Source: Neofusicoccum parvum (Eukaryota > Ascomycota > Dothideomycetes > Botryosphaeriales > Botryosphaeriaceae). From it: DNA of 64,000 bases. How positions within the stretch are numbered: position 1 is the stretch's first letter; every line of letters starts with the position of its first letter. Position numbers and translations under genes: made by a program. Of the stretch, positions 1 through 9,351 are shown in pieces. The stretch covers positions 744,001 through 808,000 of the forward strand of contig CP087207.1 in assembly GCA_020912385.1 (NCBI GenBank). The letters run 5' to 3'. The notes below the pieces were generated by a model. It was not told where the DNA came from, did not search any database, and saw only the letters and a list, made by a program, of their open reading frames with translations.

Positions 1-511
1 TGCTTCCATTGACCGGCAGCCTGAGACGCTGATTTGACCCGCCGCAGCTACAGGACTCCCCCGAACTCAGATATAGAGCAGACGTGCTGAATATAGCTCC
101 CGCCTGCGTGTGGGCGCACATGCATGTCTTTTCGCAACGGTTCCTGTCTGAGCGGCGGCCACGATCTGCGTGGCCCGCGCCCCTGGGCGGTCCGAGAGAA
201 ACAAACCCGGCGGCCAATCGAGGAGGCAGGTGTGGAAATACGCATAAGAGTGTCCTGCCTGGTGGCAACAATGCAAATGGGCTTTGAGACAAGAGCTGTT
301 TCTCGAGTGGGTGGAGTAGACGATCGCCCTGGGATCCCCGCAGCAAAAGTGGATGCCGCTGGCTGCTCACCGCTCTCAGGGGTGCCCCTCCGCAGTTCAA
401 CACCAAGCCCAGACTCTACATCAAACAATCAGGCCCATTGCCGCTGTCCACCACGCCAGCACCGGAAATTAGCGGGAAAGAGCTCGGATTCATCGCTGCA
501 CGCCCACCAAC
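1..511. other. Upstream region of the guanine deaminase gene
   Basis: I see no convincing gene here. The open frames on both strands are short, lack recognisable motifs and overlap each other. The stretch next to position 512 is presumably promoter and 5' leader of the guanine deaminase gene. Confidence 0.5.
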
Positions 512-1906
512 ATGGCTGACGAAGGCGGCCTGGACGTCTCGTCGCGCGACCTGCGCCTCGAGCAGGCCTTCTATGGGCCCATCATCCACTCCATCTCGCC
601 CACCGAGGTCCAGATATGCGAGAAGGGCCTGCTGCTGGTTGGGCCCAACGGCACGATCGCCCTGTTCCGCGAGCATGTCGAGAAGGCCCAGGTCGCTGCG
701 CTCATCGCCGAGTACGGCACGGGAGCCGGATCGCTGCGCATCCGCTACCTGGAGCGCGGCCAGTTCTTGATCCCCGGATTTGTCGACACGCACAACCACG
801 CCCCCCAGTGGGCGCAACGTGGTACGGGCCGCGGCCTCCTGCTGCTCGACTGGCTCAAAGAGATCACCTTCCCGCACGAGGGCAAGTTCGCCGACCCCGT
901 GTACGCGCGCAAGACGTATTCGAGCTGCGTCGACGGCTTCCTGAGGCAGGGCATCACGACAGCCTCGTACTACGGCAGCGTGCATGGCGAGGCCACCAAG
1001 ATCCTGGCCGAGCTGTGCCTGGCGAAGGGCCAGCGCGCGCTGGTCGGAAAGTGCAACATGAATCAGGGCGCTCCCGACTACTGCTGCGACGCCAGCGCCC
1101 AGGAGTCGCTCGCCAGCACCGAGGATTTCATCGCGCACGTCCGCAAGATCGACCCCGAACACAAGACCGTCACGCCCATCTTGACGCCGCGGTTCGCCAT
1201 ATCCTGCGACAGAGACCTGCTCGCCGGGCTTGGCAAGATCGCCGCGGCCAACCCGGACCTCCCCATCCAGACGCACTTCAACGAGGCCGAGGATGAGATC
1301 CAGCTCACCAAGACGCTGTACCACGAGTTCAGCAACGAGGCGGACCTGTACGAGAAGTTCGGCCTGCTCAACTCTCGCACCATCCTGGCGCACTGCATCT
1401 ACCTCGAGGACTACGAGGTGGAGAAGATCGCTGAGCTGGGGTGCGGCGTGGCTCACTGCCCGATCTCCAACACGACGATTGGCGGTTTCATGGCGGCGCC
1501 GGTCCGCGAGTATCTGCGCCACGGCATCAAGGTCGGCCTGGGCACCGACAGCGGAGGCGGCTTCTCGTCGTCTATCCTCGACGCGATGCGCCAGGCGTTC
1601 ATCGTCTCAAAGGCGCGGGAGGTCGCCACGGAAGGCGCTGACCCGGCACTCAGCCTCAACGAGACCTTCTTCCTGGCAACGCTGGGCGGCGCGCAGGTGT
1701 GCGGCCTCGGCGACAAGGTTGGAAACTTCGCGGAGGGCAAGGAGTTCGATGCGCTGGAGGTGCACACGCTGGGCGCGGGCGCGGGCATCATCACGCCGGT
1801 GGAGGACGAGGACGACGCGGCGACGGTGTTCGAGAAGTTCCTCATGACGGGAGACGACCGGAACATCGCGAAGGTGTACGTCAGGGGCCGGTCCGTGAAG
1901 GCGTAA
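512..1906 (+). CDS. Guanine deaminase (amidohydrolase family)
   Basis: A single-exon 464-residue protein that should deaminate guanine to xanthine and ammonia in the cytosol, the committing step of guanine salvage or catabolism. The amidohydrolase metal motif PGFVDTHNH places two zinc-ligand histidines near residues 94 and 96. Other family landmarks follow in order: PRFAISC, THFNEAEDE with a metal-binding His, ILAHCIYL with the next His, HCPISN, and LGTDSGGG with the conserved metal-binding Asp. Length and motif order match eukaryotic guanine deaminases (about 440-480 residues). The chosen ATG follows CCAACATGG and is the first ATG in a frame that stays open to the TAA. It could in principle act on a related aminopurine, but the HxH...PRF...THxxE pattern is characteristic of guanine deaminases. 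No intron is needed. Confidence 0.93.
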   Translation: MADEGGLDVSSRDLRLEQAFYGPIIHSISPTEVQICEKGLLLVGPNGTIALFREHVEKAQVAALIAEYGTGAGSLRIRYLERGQFLIPGFVDTHNHAPQWAQRGTGRGLLLLDWLKEITFPHEGKFADPVYARKTYSSCVDGFLRQGITTASYYGSVHGEATKILAELCLAKGQRALVGKCNMNQGAPDYCCDASAQESLASTEDFIAHVRKIDPEHKTVTPILTPRFAISCDRDLLAGLGKIAAANPDLPIQTHFNEAEDEIQLTKTLYHEFSNEADLYEKFGLLNSRTILAHCIYLEDYEVEKIAELGCGVAHCPISNTTIGGFMAAPVREYLRHGIKVGLGTDSGGGFSSSILDAMRQAFIVSKAREVATEGADPALSLNETFFLATLGGAQVCGLGDKVGNFAEGKEFDALEVHTLGAGAGIITPVEDEDDAATVFEKFLMTGDDRNIAKVYVRGRSVKA

Positions 1907-1926
1907 GTGGGGAGGGCTCGCGGCTG

Positions 1927-1965
1927 TGCATGCTGCATGCTGCATGCTGCATGCTGCATGCTGCA
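1927..1965 (+). repeat. Heptamer tandem repeat (TGCTGCA)n
   Basis: Five perfect tandem copies of the 7-mer TGCTGCA occupy 1931-1965, preceded by TGCA at 1927. Overlapping units create repeated TGCATGC palindromes. It lies about 20 nt after the guanine deaminase stop codon, so it is probably in the 3' UTR. Confidence 0.9.
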
Positions 1966-2764
1966 GGTGCGGGGAGGAGCACGGCCGGCGGTGATCGCAG
2001 CGCGTGTGGGTACGGCATGACTAGAAATACCTCGACAGCGAGAGCAATGTGACGTGTGACGGCGATCCGAGAGACGCAAAATTTCCCGTGAGCACCGGGG
2101 CCATTGGGCGCGGCGCCGTGGAGGGCTGGCGATCCGCTGGCGGGCATGAAGGCTCATTTCCTGCGCATTTGGCCGCCGCGTCTGGCGTCGGTTTGAGGGG
2201 CAGCAGCGGCAGCGCCCATGCCCATGCTCATGCCCATGCCGCGCTGCACAGGCAGAGCACAGTGACCGCAGCCGCGGCCGTGGGCCAACGCCGCACCGCC
2301 ACAGGCGCCACACTGATGTGCAAGGGACCACGGCGCGGGCGCTGGGTGACGCACGTTAGCGCTCGCACGGCCGTCTTCAAGGTGGGGAGATCGCAATCTC
2401 TGGCTGGGCTGTCCCCAGTGTTTCATCTTCATTTGCTGCCGACCAGCCGCATCCAGCGAAACATCCGCCCTCTCCTGCGCACTTTATCACCCGCCGCCAA
2501 ACGCCTTTCCTTCAGTCGCTCTTTTGCCTTCAATTTCCTGTTCTCAGCAACCCTCCTCTGCAGCAACCACGCGCCGTCCCGGTCGCGTCCACCAGCCCTG
2601 CGCGGCGCCGCTCCTTACTGCCACCCCTTGAGCCTCGCGCCTCGCGGAGCCGCCCGGCTCAGGCCTACCCACCGGGCCCGTTATTCGTATTCCGCATCCG
2701 CAGCCCGGCGCTGTTCTGCCTGATTGAAACACGTTGAGCGTGCTGCTTTTCCCGCCCATCCACC
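1966..2764. other. Intergenic region with a GCCCATG-type hexamer repeat
   Basis: No gene is supported. An imperfect hexamer repeat of CATGCC/CATGCT lies near 2217-2240. The last 250 nt become CT-rich, as expected for the promoter and leader of the gene starting at 2765. Confidence 0.5.
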
Positions 2765-4100
2765 ATGGCGTCCCCTATGGCATTAGGGAGGCGCGACCTC
2801 AGCGGCACCATCGACGGCGTCAAGAGCTCGTTCAGCTCGTGGGACGCTTGCATGTCCAAGGCCTACTGCAAGTAAGTCGCCGCTTCTCGTTGTGGTAATC
2901 GCGGACCGTTGCGCTGATACGAGGCCCAGATGGCCCGTCATTGCTGCTATCGCTATCGGTGGCTTGATTGTCTTTTCGCTGCTGTGGTGCTGCGCGCGCT
3001 GTCTATGCTGCGGCGCACAATGCTGCTGCAGTTGCCTGAGCTGCTGCAATGCCTGCTGCCCCAATCCGCGGAAAGGCCACCGCCGCGTCGAGTCGCCGCC
3101 GCCATCGGCCTTCCCTAACAACCAGCAGTACCAGTCCCAGCCCCCGATGTACTCCGGCCCAGGATGGAACCAGAGCAACGTGCCGCAGTACGCTACTTTC
3201 GATGTCTCGAGCGGCGACAAGAAGTTTAACGAGGACGCCCTGCCCGCCATGCCCACCTGGGAGACCGCGAAAAGCACCAAGGTCGAGGTGAACGAGGTGG
3301 TGAAGGAGCAGCCGGATGACATCGAGATGAAGGGACTGGATATGAAGCCCTCACCGACAAACAGCAGCGTTGGACCCAGCCCGGTCAACACCCGCTCGCC
3401 TGCGCCGCAGTCCGACTATGGCTTCCCGCTTCAGCCGCAGCCGGTGCACCCGCCGGCGTCGTTTGCAAACAGTGATTTCTCTACTCCCAATTCCTACGGC
3501 ACGCCGCACGACTATCGTAACGGGCCAGACAACAACAGTGGATACTTCAATGGGCAGCAACCGCAACAGGCCTACGGAATTCCGCGTCACGCCTCTCCTT
3601 CACCATCTCCATACCAGGATCAGAGCCAGCCTTACCACTATGCCAGCGATCCGTACGGACAGCAAAGCTACGGACACGACCATGGTGCTGGTGGGTACGG
3701 CCAGCAGTATGACACGGCCAGCACTGTCGGCGGCTACGCGCCAAGCAGCGCGCCTACTGGCTACGCGCCGTCCGGCTCTACGCGCTATGAGCCTTCCATG
3801 CACAACACGTACCAGGATTCGTACCAGCATCATCCGCCAATGCCGCCCATGCCTCCGATCGACAGGGCAGGCACAGCGAGCCCGTACCAACAGTACGACC
3901 GCACAAGGCCACCCTTCGAGCGCGCCGCGACTTCGAGTCCGTACCAAGCCTTGGGCCCCAGGCCACCGGTCGAGAGGGCGGCAACATCTAGCCCGTACCA
4001 AACCTTCAACCCTGGTCATTCGCCGTCGCCGATGAACGGTGGGTCGCGCTGGGAGCGGATGGGCGCCAACAGAGCCCCTGGCGGGTACCGCGACGTTTGA
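2765..4100 (+). CDS. Fibroin-3-related single-pass membrane protein, Cys-rich
   Basis: Exons 2765-2871 and 2930-4100 encode 425 residues. The 58-nt intron has donor GTAAGT, a CTGATA branch-like site and a CAG acceptor. Joining restores ...SKAYCKWPVIAAIAIGG, matching the N-terminal layout I know from fungal proteins annotated 'fibroin-3 related'. One hydrophobic segment spans about residues 37-56. It is followed at once by a dense Cys cluster (CCARCLCCGAQCCCSCLSCC), probably membrane-proximal and cytosolic and possibly palmitoylated. The rest is disordered and rich in Pro, Gln, Tyr, Ser and Gly. Near the C-terminus a unit of the form R-x-x-ERAATSSPYQ is repeated about three times. Function is not established; it resembles cell-surface or signalling adaptors. 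Start ATG is in good context (CCACCATGG). Confidence 0.82.
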
Positions 4101-4992
4101 TGCTGAGTCTGTGCCCTCCCTCGTGGGCTTCGACTGACGCGTCTTCCCTTGCGACTTTTGTTTCATTGTATTTCTTATGTCCGCTTTCAAGCTACCGTCG
4201 GTCGACCTCGTTCTCCTTTTCTCCCAATTCTTGTCTACACCTTTTCTCTTCTCACGCGATACCCGTTTTGTCGACGACACGTTTTCTTCTCAGAGTCGCC
4301 AGACTTCCTTCGGCCATCTTTGGTGGGGGAAACCCCCCTTTTTCCTTTTTTTTTTTTCTCTTTTGCATAGCGAAGGCGTTCTCCGGCGAATGAAGTAGTG
4401 TTCGGAAGACCGGCGATCTGGTGGAGATGTTCAATTTCAAAAGCCCGCACGCACGTACGTCCACATTGTCTTGTGACCAGGAAACGATAGGGAACCTGGG
4501 TGAGGGGCGAAGTGGGGTTTGAAGGGGGTGGTTTAAAAGGAGAGATAAGAATTTCTGATGCGGGACGAGAGTCCCAGCTTTGATGCGATGCGAAAAAAAG
4601 CTTAGTACATCATGTGGCCCTCTGGCCCCTCCTTTTTCCTTCTTTGATTGCCAAAGAAGGGAGCTTCGCTTCTAAACGTTTATTCTTGGATACCAATGAA
4701 AGATCTCTTCGCATCCATGATCGCCCACTCCATAAAAAGAACTCCAATATATCGAATCGAAGCTTTCGAGGATTTGCGTCCCCGGGAAAGAGAGGGCCCG
4801 CACGTCTAGGCTAAGAATGGATCAACAGCACGGATGCCCGCCGCCATCAGCCACAGTTCGGCAGAGCAGAACCGAGCGCAGCAGCCCACGACGACCCGGA
4901 CCCTGGGAACTCGGGGAATGCTCTATTCGCATACCGGTCCATCTCCACACGGAATATCGACACAAAAGACTTGCCCGCACAACCCTCTCCCC
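4101..4992. other. Convergent intergenic region
   Basis: This 0.9 kb separates two genes that converge on it. It holds a T-rich stretch with a run of T near 4347-4359, consistent with the 3' UTR of the upstream gene. Small open frames here have no motifs and look like chance. Confidence 0.5.
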
Positions 4993-6357
4993 TTAATTCT
5001 TCCTCTCCTTCCTCAACCCCTCGACCACCCCCGCCACCACGCCCTCCACATCCTCCCTCCTCCCCTCCGCCGTCCCGAGCGCCGTCTCGTCAGCAACGAC
5101 GCGGTACACCTCAGCCACGCCGTCGAAGACATTGGCCTCGGGGGCCCAGCCGCCAGCGTCGGCGAAGGCCCTGTTGATCTCGCGCATCTCGCCGACCCAG
5201 CGGTAGGCCTTTGGCGGCATGTGGACGAGGCCGCGCTCGGCGGCGGCGCGCGTGGCCGGGAAGGCGGCGGCCAGCTGCGCCTGCAGCTCGGGCAGCACGC
5301 CCAGCTGCGCGGCCGTCGAGTACGACTGGATCGCCAGCGCGTAGAAGCCCTTGGTCAGCGCCGCGAACGACGCCTTCAGCCCGCTCGCCGGCCCGATCGT
5401 GGCGGCGAGGTGCTTGAGCCGCAGCACCGCCGCCAGGTGCGCGCCCGACAGTGGCGCGGCGGCGACGGCGTGTGGACCGGAGACCGGGATTGAGGGCCGG
5501 TACCAGGAGAGCAGGCTGGAGGCGGTGGCGGCGTCCATGGAGGCGGTGGGGGCGTCGTCGGTGGGCGCGGCGGGGGAGGGGAGCGGCTTGGGTGGGCCGC
5601 CGATTATGCCGCCGTCGACGAAGCGGATGGAGGGCGCGCGGGCGGCGATGGAGGCGGCGATGCTGAGGGCGGTGGAGGGCGCGATCGCGTTGAGGTCGAG
5701 GAAGTAGAGGGGGTGCGTGGAGGTGGTGCGGTCGGCCGTGGCGAAGGCGTCGAGGATGCGGTTGGCGGTCGCGACGGCGTCGCGGGGTGGGACGATGGAG
5801 AGGATGTAGTCGGCGCGCGATACGAGGGCGGCATCGGACGGGAGGACGGTGATGCCGGCGGAGGTGGCGCGGGTGTGGGTCGTGGGACTTGGGAGGTTTG
5901 GCTTGTTAGCCTCAGCGAATTGAGCTGTGTTGTACATGGTGTAGAGACTCCGTGATCATTTGATGACGGAGATGATTGGGGCATTGAATTTGGTTGTGGC
6001 TTTCCGAGCTCGAGATTCGAGGTCAGTCCGGGAAGTATTGTAACACGCATACATCCGTATAGGTAGCTAGAGCAGTCGTCTGAACACTGGTTTGAGTAGA
6101 AGGACTACCGAACACATCCGGCGAAATGCTTCAACTGGCAATGCAGATATGCTCGTGTTGCAGTACTTCCTCAACCGCCCTCGTGATTGACGAACAGGCC
6201 GTGGGTCTAACGCATCTCTTCTGACCTGTACATACCTCCGACCAACAGTGGTGGTGAGAACTTCGTAGTTGTGGGCTTGTAGTAGCTTGGCGATGCCCAA
6301 TCCCATATCTCCGATGGAGATGATGCCGACAGCGGCTCGAGCAGTGGTGGCAGCCAT
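4993..6357 (-). CDS. 6-phosphogluconate-dehydrogenase-like NAD(P)-binding enzyme (DUF1932 C-terminus)
   Basis: Exons 6357-6236 and 5887-4993 (minus strand) encode 338 residues. The N-terminal Rossmann motif reads GIISIGDMGLGIAKLL. The 348-nt intron has donor GTATGT and ends with GCTAAC then AG. Joining gives ...TTTVGRSPTTHTRATSAG, the expected continuation after beta-strand 2. Then come ADYILSIVPPRDA and FVDGGIIGGPP, typical of the beta-hydroxyacid dehydrogenase/6PGDH N-domain. The C-terminal half (LKHLAATIGPASGLKASFAALTKG and on) matches the DUF1932 helical domain fused to such N-domains. The substrate is unknown; related proteins are simply called 6-phosphogluconate dehydrogenase, but this is not the canonical pentose-phosphate enzyme, which is about 490 residues. 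The intron is long for this window and could hide a small exon. Confidence 0.8.
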
Positions 6358-7584
6358 TCCGGATCAATTGGAATGTTTCCTGGAGTCTTGGAGGCTGCGC
6401 TGGTCGTGTGCCAATGAGGAACGACGAGCCAAGGGTTGGCTTAAGTCACAGACCGTCAAAGGTGGGAGACTGGGAGACGCGAGCTGCGGGGTGTCTCGCG
6501 TCAGTCGGCGATAGGCGTTAGCGCGATAAGATAACCACGGCGGATCTATCCGCGCTGCTCGGAATTGTCGCGCTTTTGGTCTGCAGTCCGTTGGCTCTGT
6601 GGCACCGTCGCACACGTTTCGTGCCTGGCGCGCTTTCTTTCACGCTGCCGCGCCTGCTGCTGCTGGCCAACCTGGCAGATGCAAGGCCGGCCTGTGCGCC
6701 GTTCCCCATTGCCATCAATGCGCGTCGTGGCACGGCGGCGAGCGACGGGCGGTTGCAGTGAAACGGGCCCCGTTTCACCGAAGCGCTGCGGACGAGGGCT
6801 ACAGCTGGGGCAGCGGCCCACTGACTCGGGAGCCCGCGCCGGCTCCGCCCTTGCTGAGTCGGAGCGTGCCCTGCCCTGCCCTGCCCTGCCTGCCCTGCCC
6901 TGCCCGCGGCCAAACCATTGTCCGGAATGCCAGGCAATCCGCTGCCTCTGCCCGCTCGTCTCGCACTCGTCGGCCTTTGCTTACACATAGCCCGAGCAGA
7001 GGCTGAGCGGTTTGGGCGGTTGGTCAGGCTGAGTAACAGAAAAGACGGTACCATTCCTCTTTGCGTCGTCCGGAAGCCGCAGAAGCCGCTGCCGGGCGTG
7101 CTTTGTAATGTTTTGAAGCTTCCACTATTCAGCCAGGTGGCCATAGCTCCCAGCTGGACCCCTGCTGCCCTCCGCAATAACCCTCCGGGCCTGGTGCTCG
7201 CGTTGCTCTGGGGCCTACCAGATACGCGGAGAGCGGTGCGCTGATCCGACGCTCCAAGAAAGCTTCCGCAGCGCTGTTGCTGCTTGCTCGCACGAGCTGC
7301 GTGCTTCTTCCCCTGTGGCTCGCACTATTTAATTGCGCAGCGCCGCGCCCGTCAGCCAACCTGGTCGCGACCTAGCTTCGGACTTCCCCCACCGCGAACT
7401 CCTACGCGTCTCTGTGTGCAGCCTGCCGCGCCGCCGCCTGATCCCTGCATTTCCGGACAATCAACAAAAGCTCAGCCCACAGCCTCGCTGACGCACCAAA
7501 TCGTCCGCTCCCCTCACTTCTTGTTCTCTGCCTTCGAGCGTCTCTCTCCCGGTATTTCGTAATTCAGCATCTCAATCGGCCACC
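6358..7584. other. Divergent intergenic region (1.2 kb)
   Basis: This is the shared upstream region of the minus-strand dehydrogenase-like gene and the plus-strand oxidoreductase. It contains a TGCCC pentamer repeat at about 6867-6905 and a CT-rich stretch just before 7585. No gene is supported; overlapping open frames in this GC-rich DNA carry no motifs. Confidence 0.5.
6867..6905 (+). repeat. Pentamer tandem repeat (TGCCC)n
   Basis: About seven TGCCC units with one shortened unit, in the divergent upstream region. Confidence 0.85.
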
Positions 7585-8918
7585 ATGTCGACCTCCAAAG
7601 ACCTCAACATCGTCGTCCTCGGCGCCTCGTGGGCTGGCCTGGGCTCGACGCACTACATCATGAAGCACGTCCTCCCTTCGCTCCCAACGCGCAATGGCGA
7701 GAAGTACCATGTGTACCTGGTCAGCCCATCCAGCGACGTGTTCTGGCGCATCGGCGCCCCTCGCGCTGCCGCCTCGTCCCAGCTCCTGCCCGACTCCAAG
7801 ATCTTCCTGCCCATCGCACCGGGCCTCAAGCAATACGACAGCAGCAAGCTGACCTTCCTCATCGGCGCCGCGACGGCCTGGGATCCGACGGGCCGCACCG
7901 TCACGGTCAAGACTGGCACGGAAGGTGCGGAGCAGAGCATCCCGTACCACGCCCTCCTCATCGCAACCGGCACCCGCACCCCCAGCCCGCTGCTCGGCTT
8001 GGTCGGCTCGTCCGAGGAGAGCAAGCAGGCTCTCCGCGAAGTGCAGGAAGCGCTCAAGACGGCCAAGAGCGTGTTCGTTGCCGGCGGCGGCCCCGCGGGC
8101 GTGGAGACGGCGGGCGAGATCGGCGAGTTCCTGAACGGCTCCCCCGGCTGGTTCCAGTCGGGCCCGCCGAAGCACCAGAAGGCAGTCATCACCGTCGCGA
8201 CCAACGCGGAGAAGATCCTGCCCGTGCTGCGGCCCGCGATTGCGGAGAAGGCCGGCAAGTACCTCGCCCGCGTGGGCGTCATCGTCAAGAAGAACGCACG
8301 CGTCGAGGGCGCGGAGAAGAACAAGGACGGCACCACAACCGTGACCTTGAGCACTGGCGATTCGCTCACTGTCGATGTGTACATCCCGGCCACGGGCGTG
8401 AAGCCCAACACAGAGTTCGTGCCGAAGAACCTCATCACGGAGAAGGGCTACATCGACAACAATGCTACAACTCTGCGTGTGGACGGGGCTGGCCCACGTG
8501 TCTTTGCGGTGGGTGATGTTGGCAGCTCCGCCAGGGGCGGTGTTATGGATCTGGATACCGCGGTAAGCAAACTCTGGGCCCCTCGCTTTCCCCCGTTCTT
8601 CAGTGCCTAATCGTCATATAGATCCCCGTCGTCATGACCAACCTCTCCCGCGATCTCCACGCCTTTGCCGACGCGAAGGAGGAGAAGGAACACGCCAAGC
8701 CCACCGGTGCCGACCGCCCCTACAAGCCTAATACCAAGGAGACTCAGTTGGTTCCCATTGGCCAGAGCAAGGGTGTCGGAGCTGTGTTTGGCTGGAAGCT
8801 GCCCAGCTTCTTCGTCTGGATGATCAAGGGCAGGGATTACTTCACCAGCATGGGGCCGGGTTTGGTGGATGGCAGCAAGTGGAAGAAGGAGAGTCCCTGG
8901 AAGGCTCCGGTTTCTTGA
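7585..8918 (+). CDS. AMID/AIF-like FAD-dependent pyridine nucleotide-disulfide oxidoreductase
   Basis: Exons 7585-8562 and 8622-8918 encode 424 residues. The 59-nt intron (donor GTAAGC, CTAAT branch, TAG acceptor) joins DLDTA to IPVVMTNLSRD in frame. The N-terminal FAD dinucleotide-binding fold is IVVLGASWAGLGS. A second nucleotide fold, VFVAGGGPAGVETAGEIGEF near residue 170, should bind NAD(P)H. FAVGDVGSSARGG provides the C-terminal FAD-binding Asp. There is no CxxxxC redox disulfide, so it fits the AIF-M2/AMID (FSP1/NDH-2-like) group rather than disulfide reductases. It probably transfers electrons from NAD(P)H to a quinone or other acceptor. A hydrophobic stretch near the C-terminus (LPSFFVWMI) may contact membrane. 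Start context is CACCATGTC. Confidence 0.88.
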
Positions 8919-9351
8919 GCGGGGTGTTGAAGAATAAGAACTAAGTCAGTGGTGAGAGAAGGGATTTTGTTGATGGAGGCTCCAGTTGTTCTTTGTCTTT
9001 TCTCACATCCAATATACCGCTCAGCCAGTAATTCTAAATGTAGTACTTTGAATATGGGATAGTGCGGCTATCACGACTCAACGTTGATAATAAGGATTAG
9101 AAAGCCGGCTGTCAAGTTACGAAGATGGCTGGACATCATACTTCTTTGACCAACTGGCCAGTTGAATAGGTCGGGAGACAATTTTTCTATTCATAGTCCT
9201 CGCTTATCTGCTGTAGATTACTTCAGAAATGACTGGATTAGACGCAGCTCTTCATCAGCGCTTGTCAACAAGACGAGACTAGAAAAGAAGAAAAATAATC
9301 AGACTAGATTAATACGAGTATGTCGTATCTCAACGAAGCTATCGTCTTTTG
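8919..9351. other. Convergent intergenic region
   Basis: 430 nt between two converging genes. It is more AT-rich than the flanks and shows no supported feature beyond presumed 3' UTRs. Confidence 0.5.

Noticed and set aside
416..1522. 368-residue frame antisense to guanine deaminase
   Set aside because: Shadow of a GC3-rich coding sequence; no motif.
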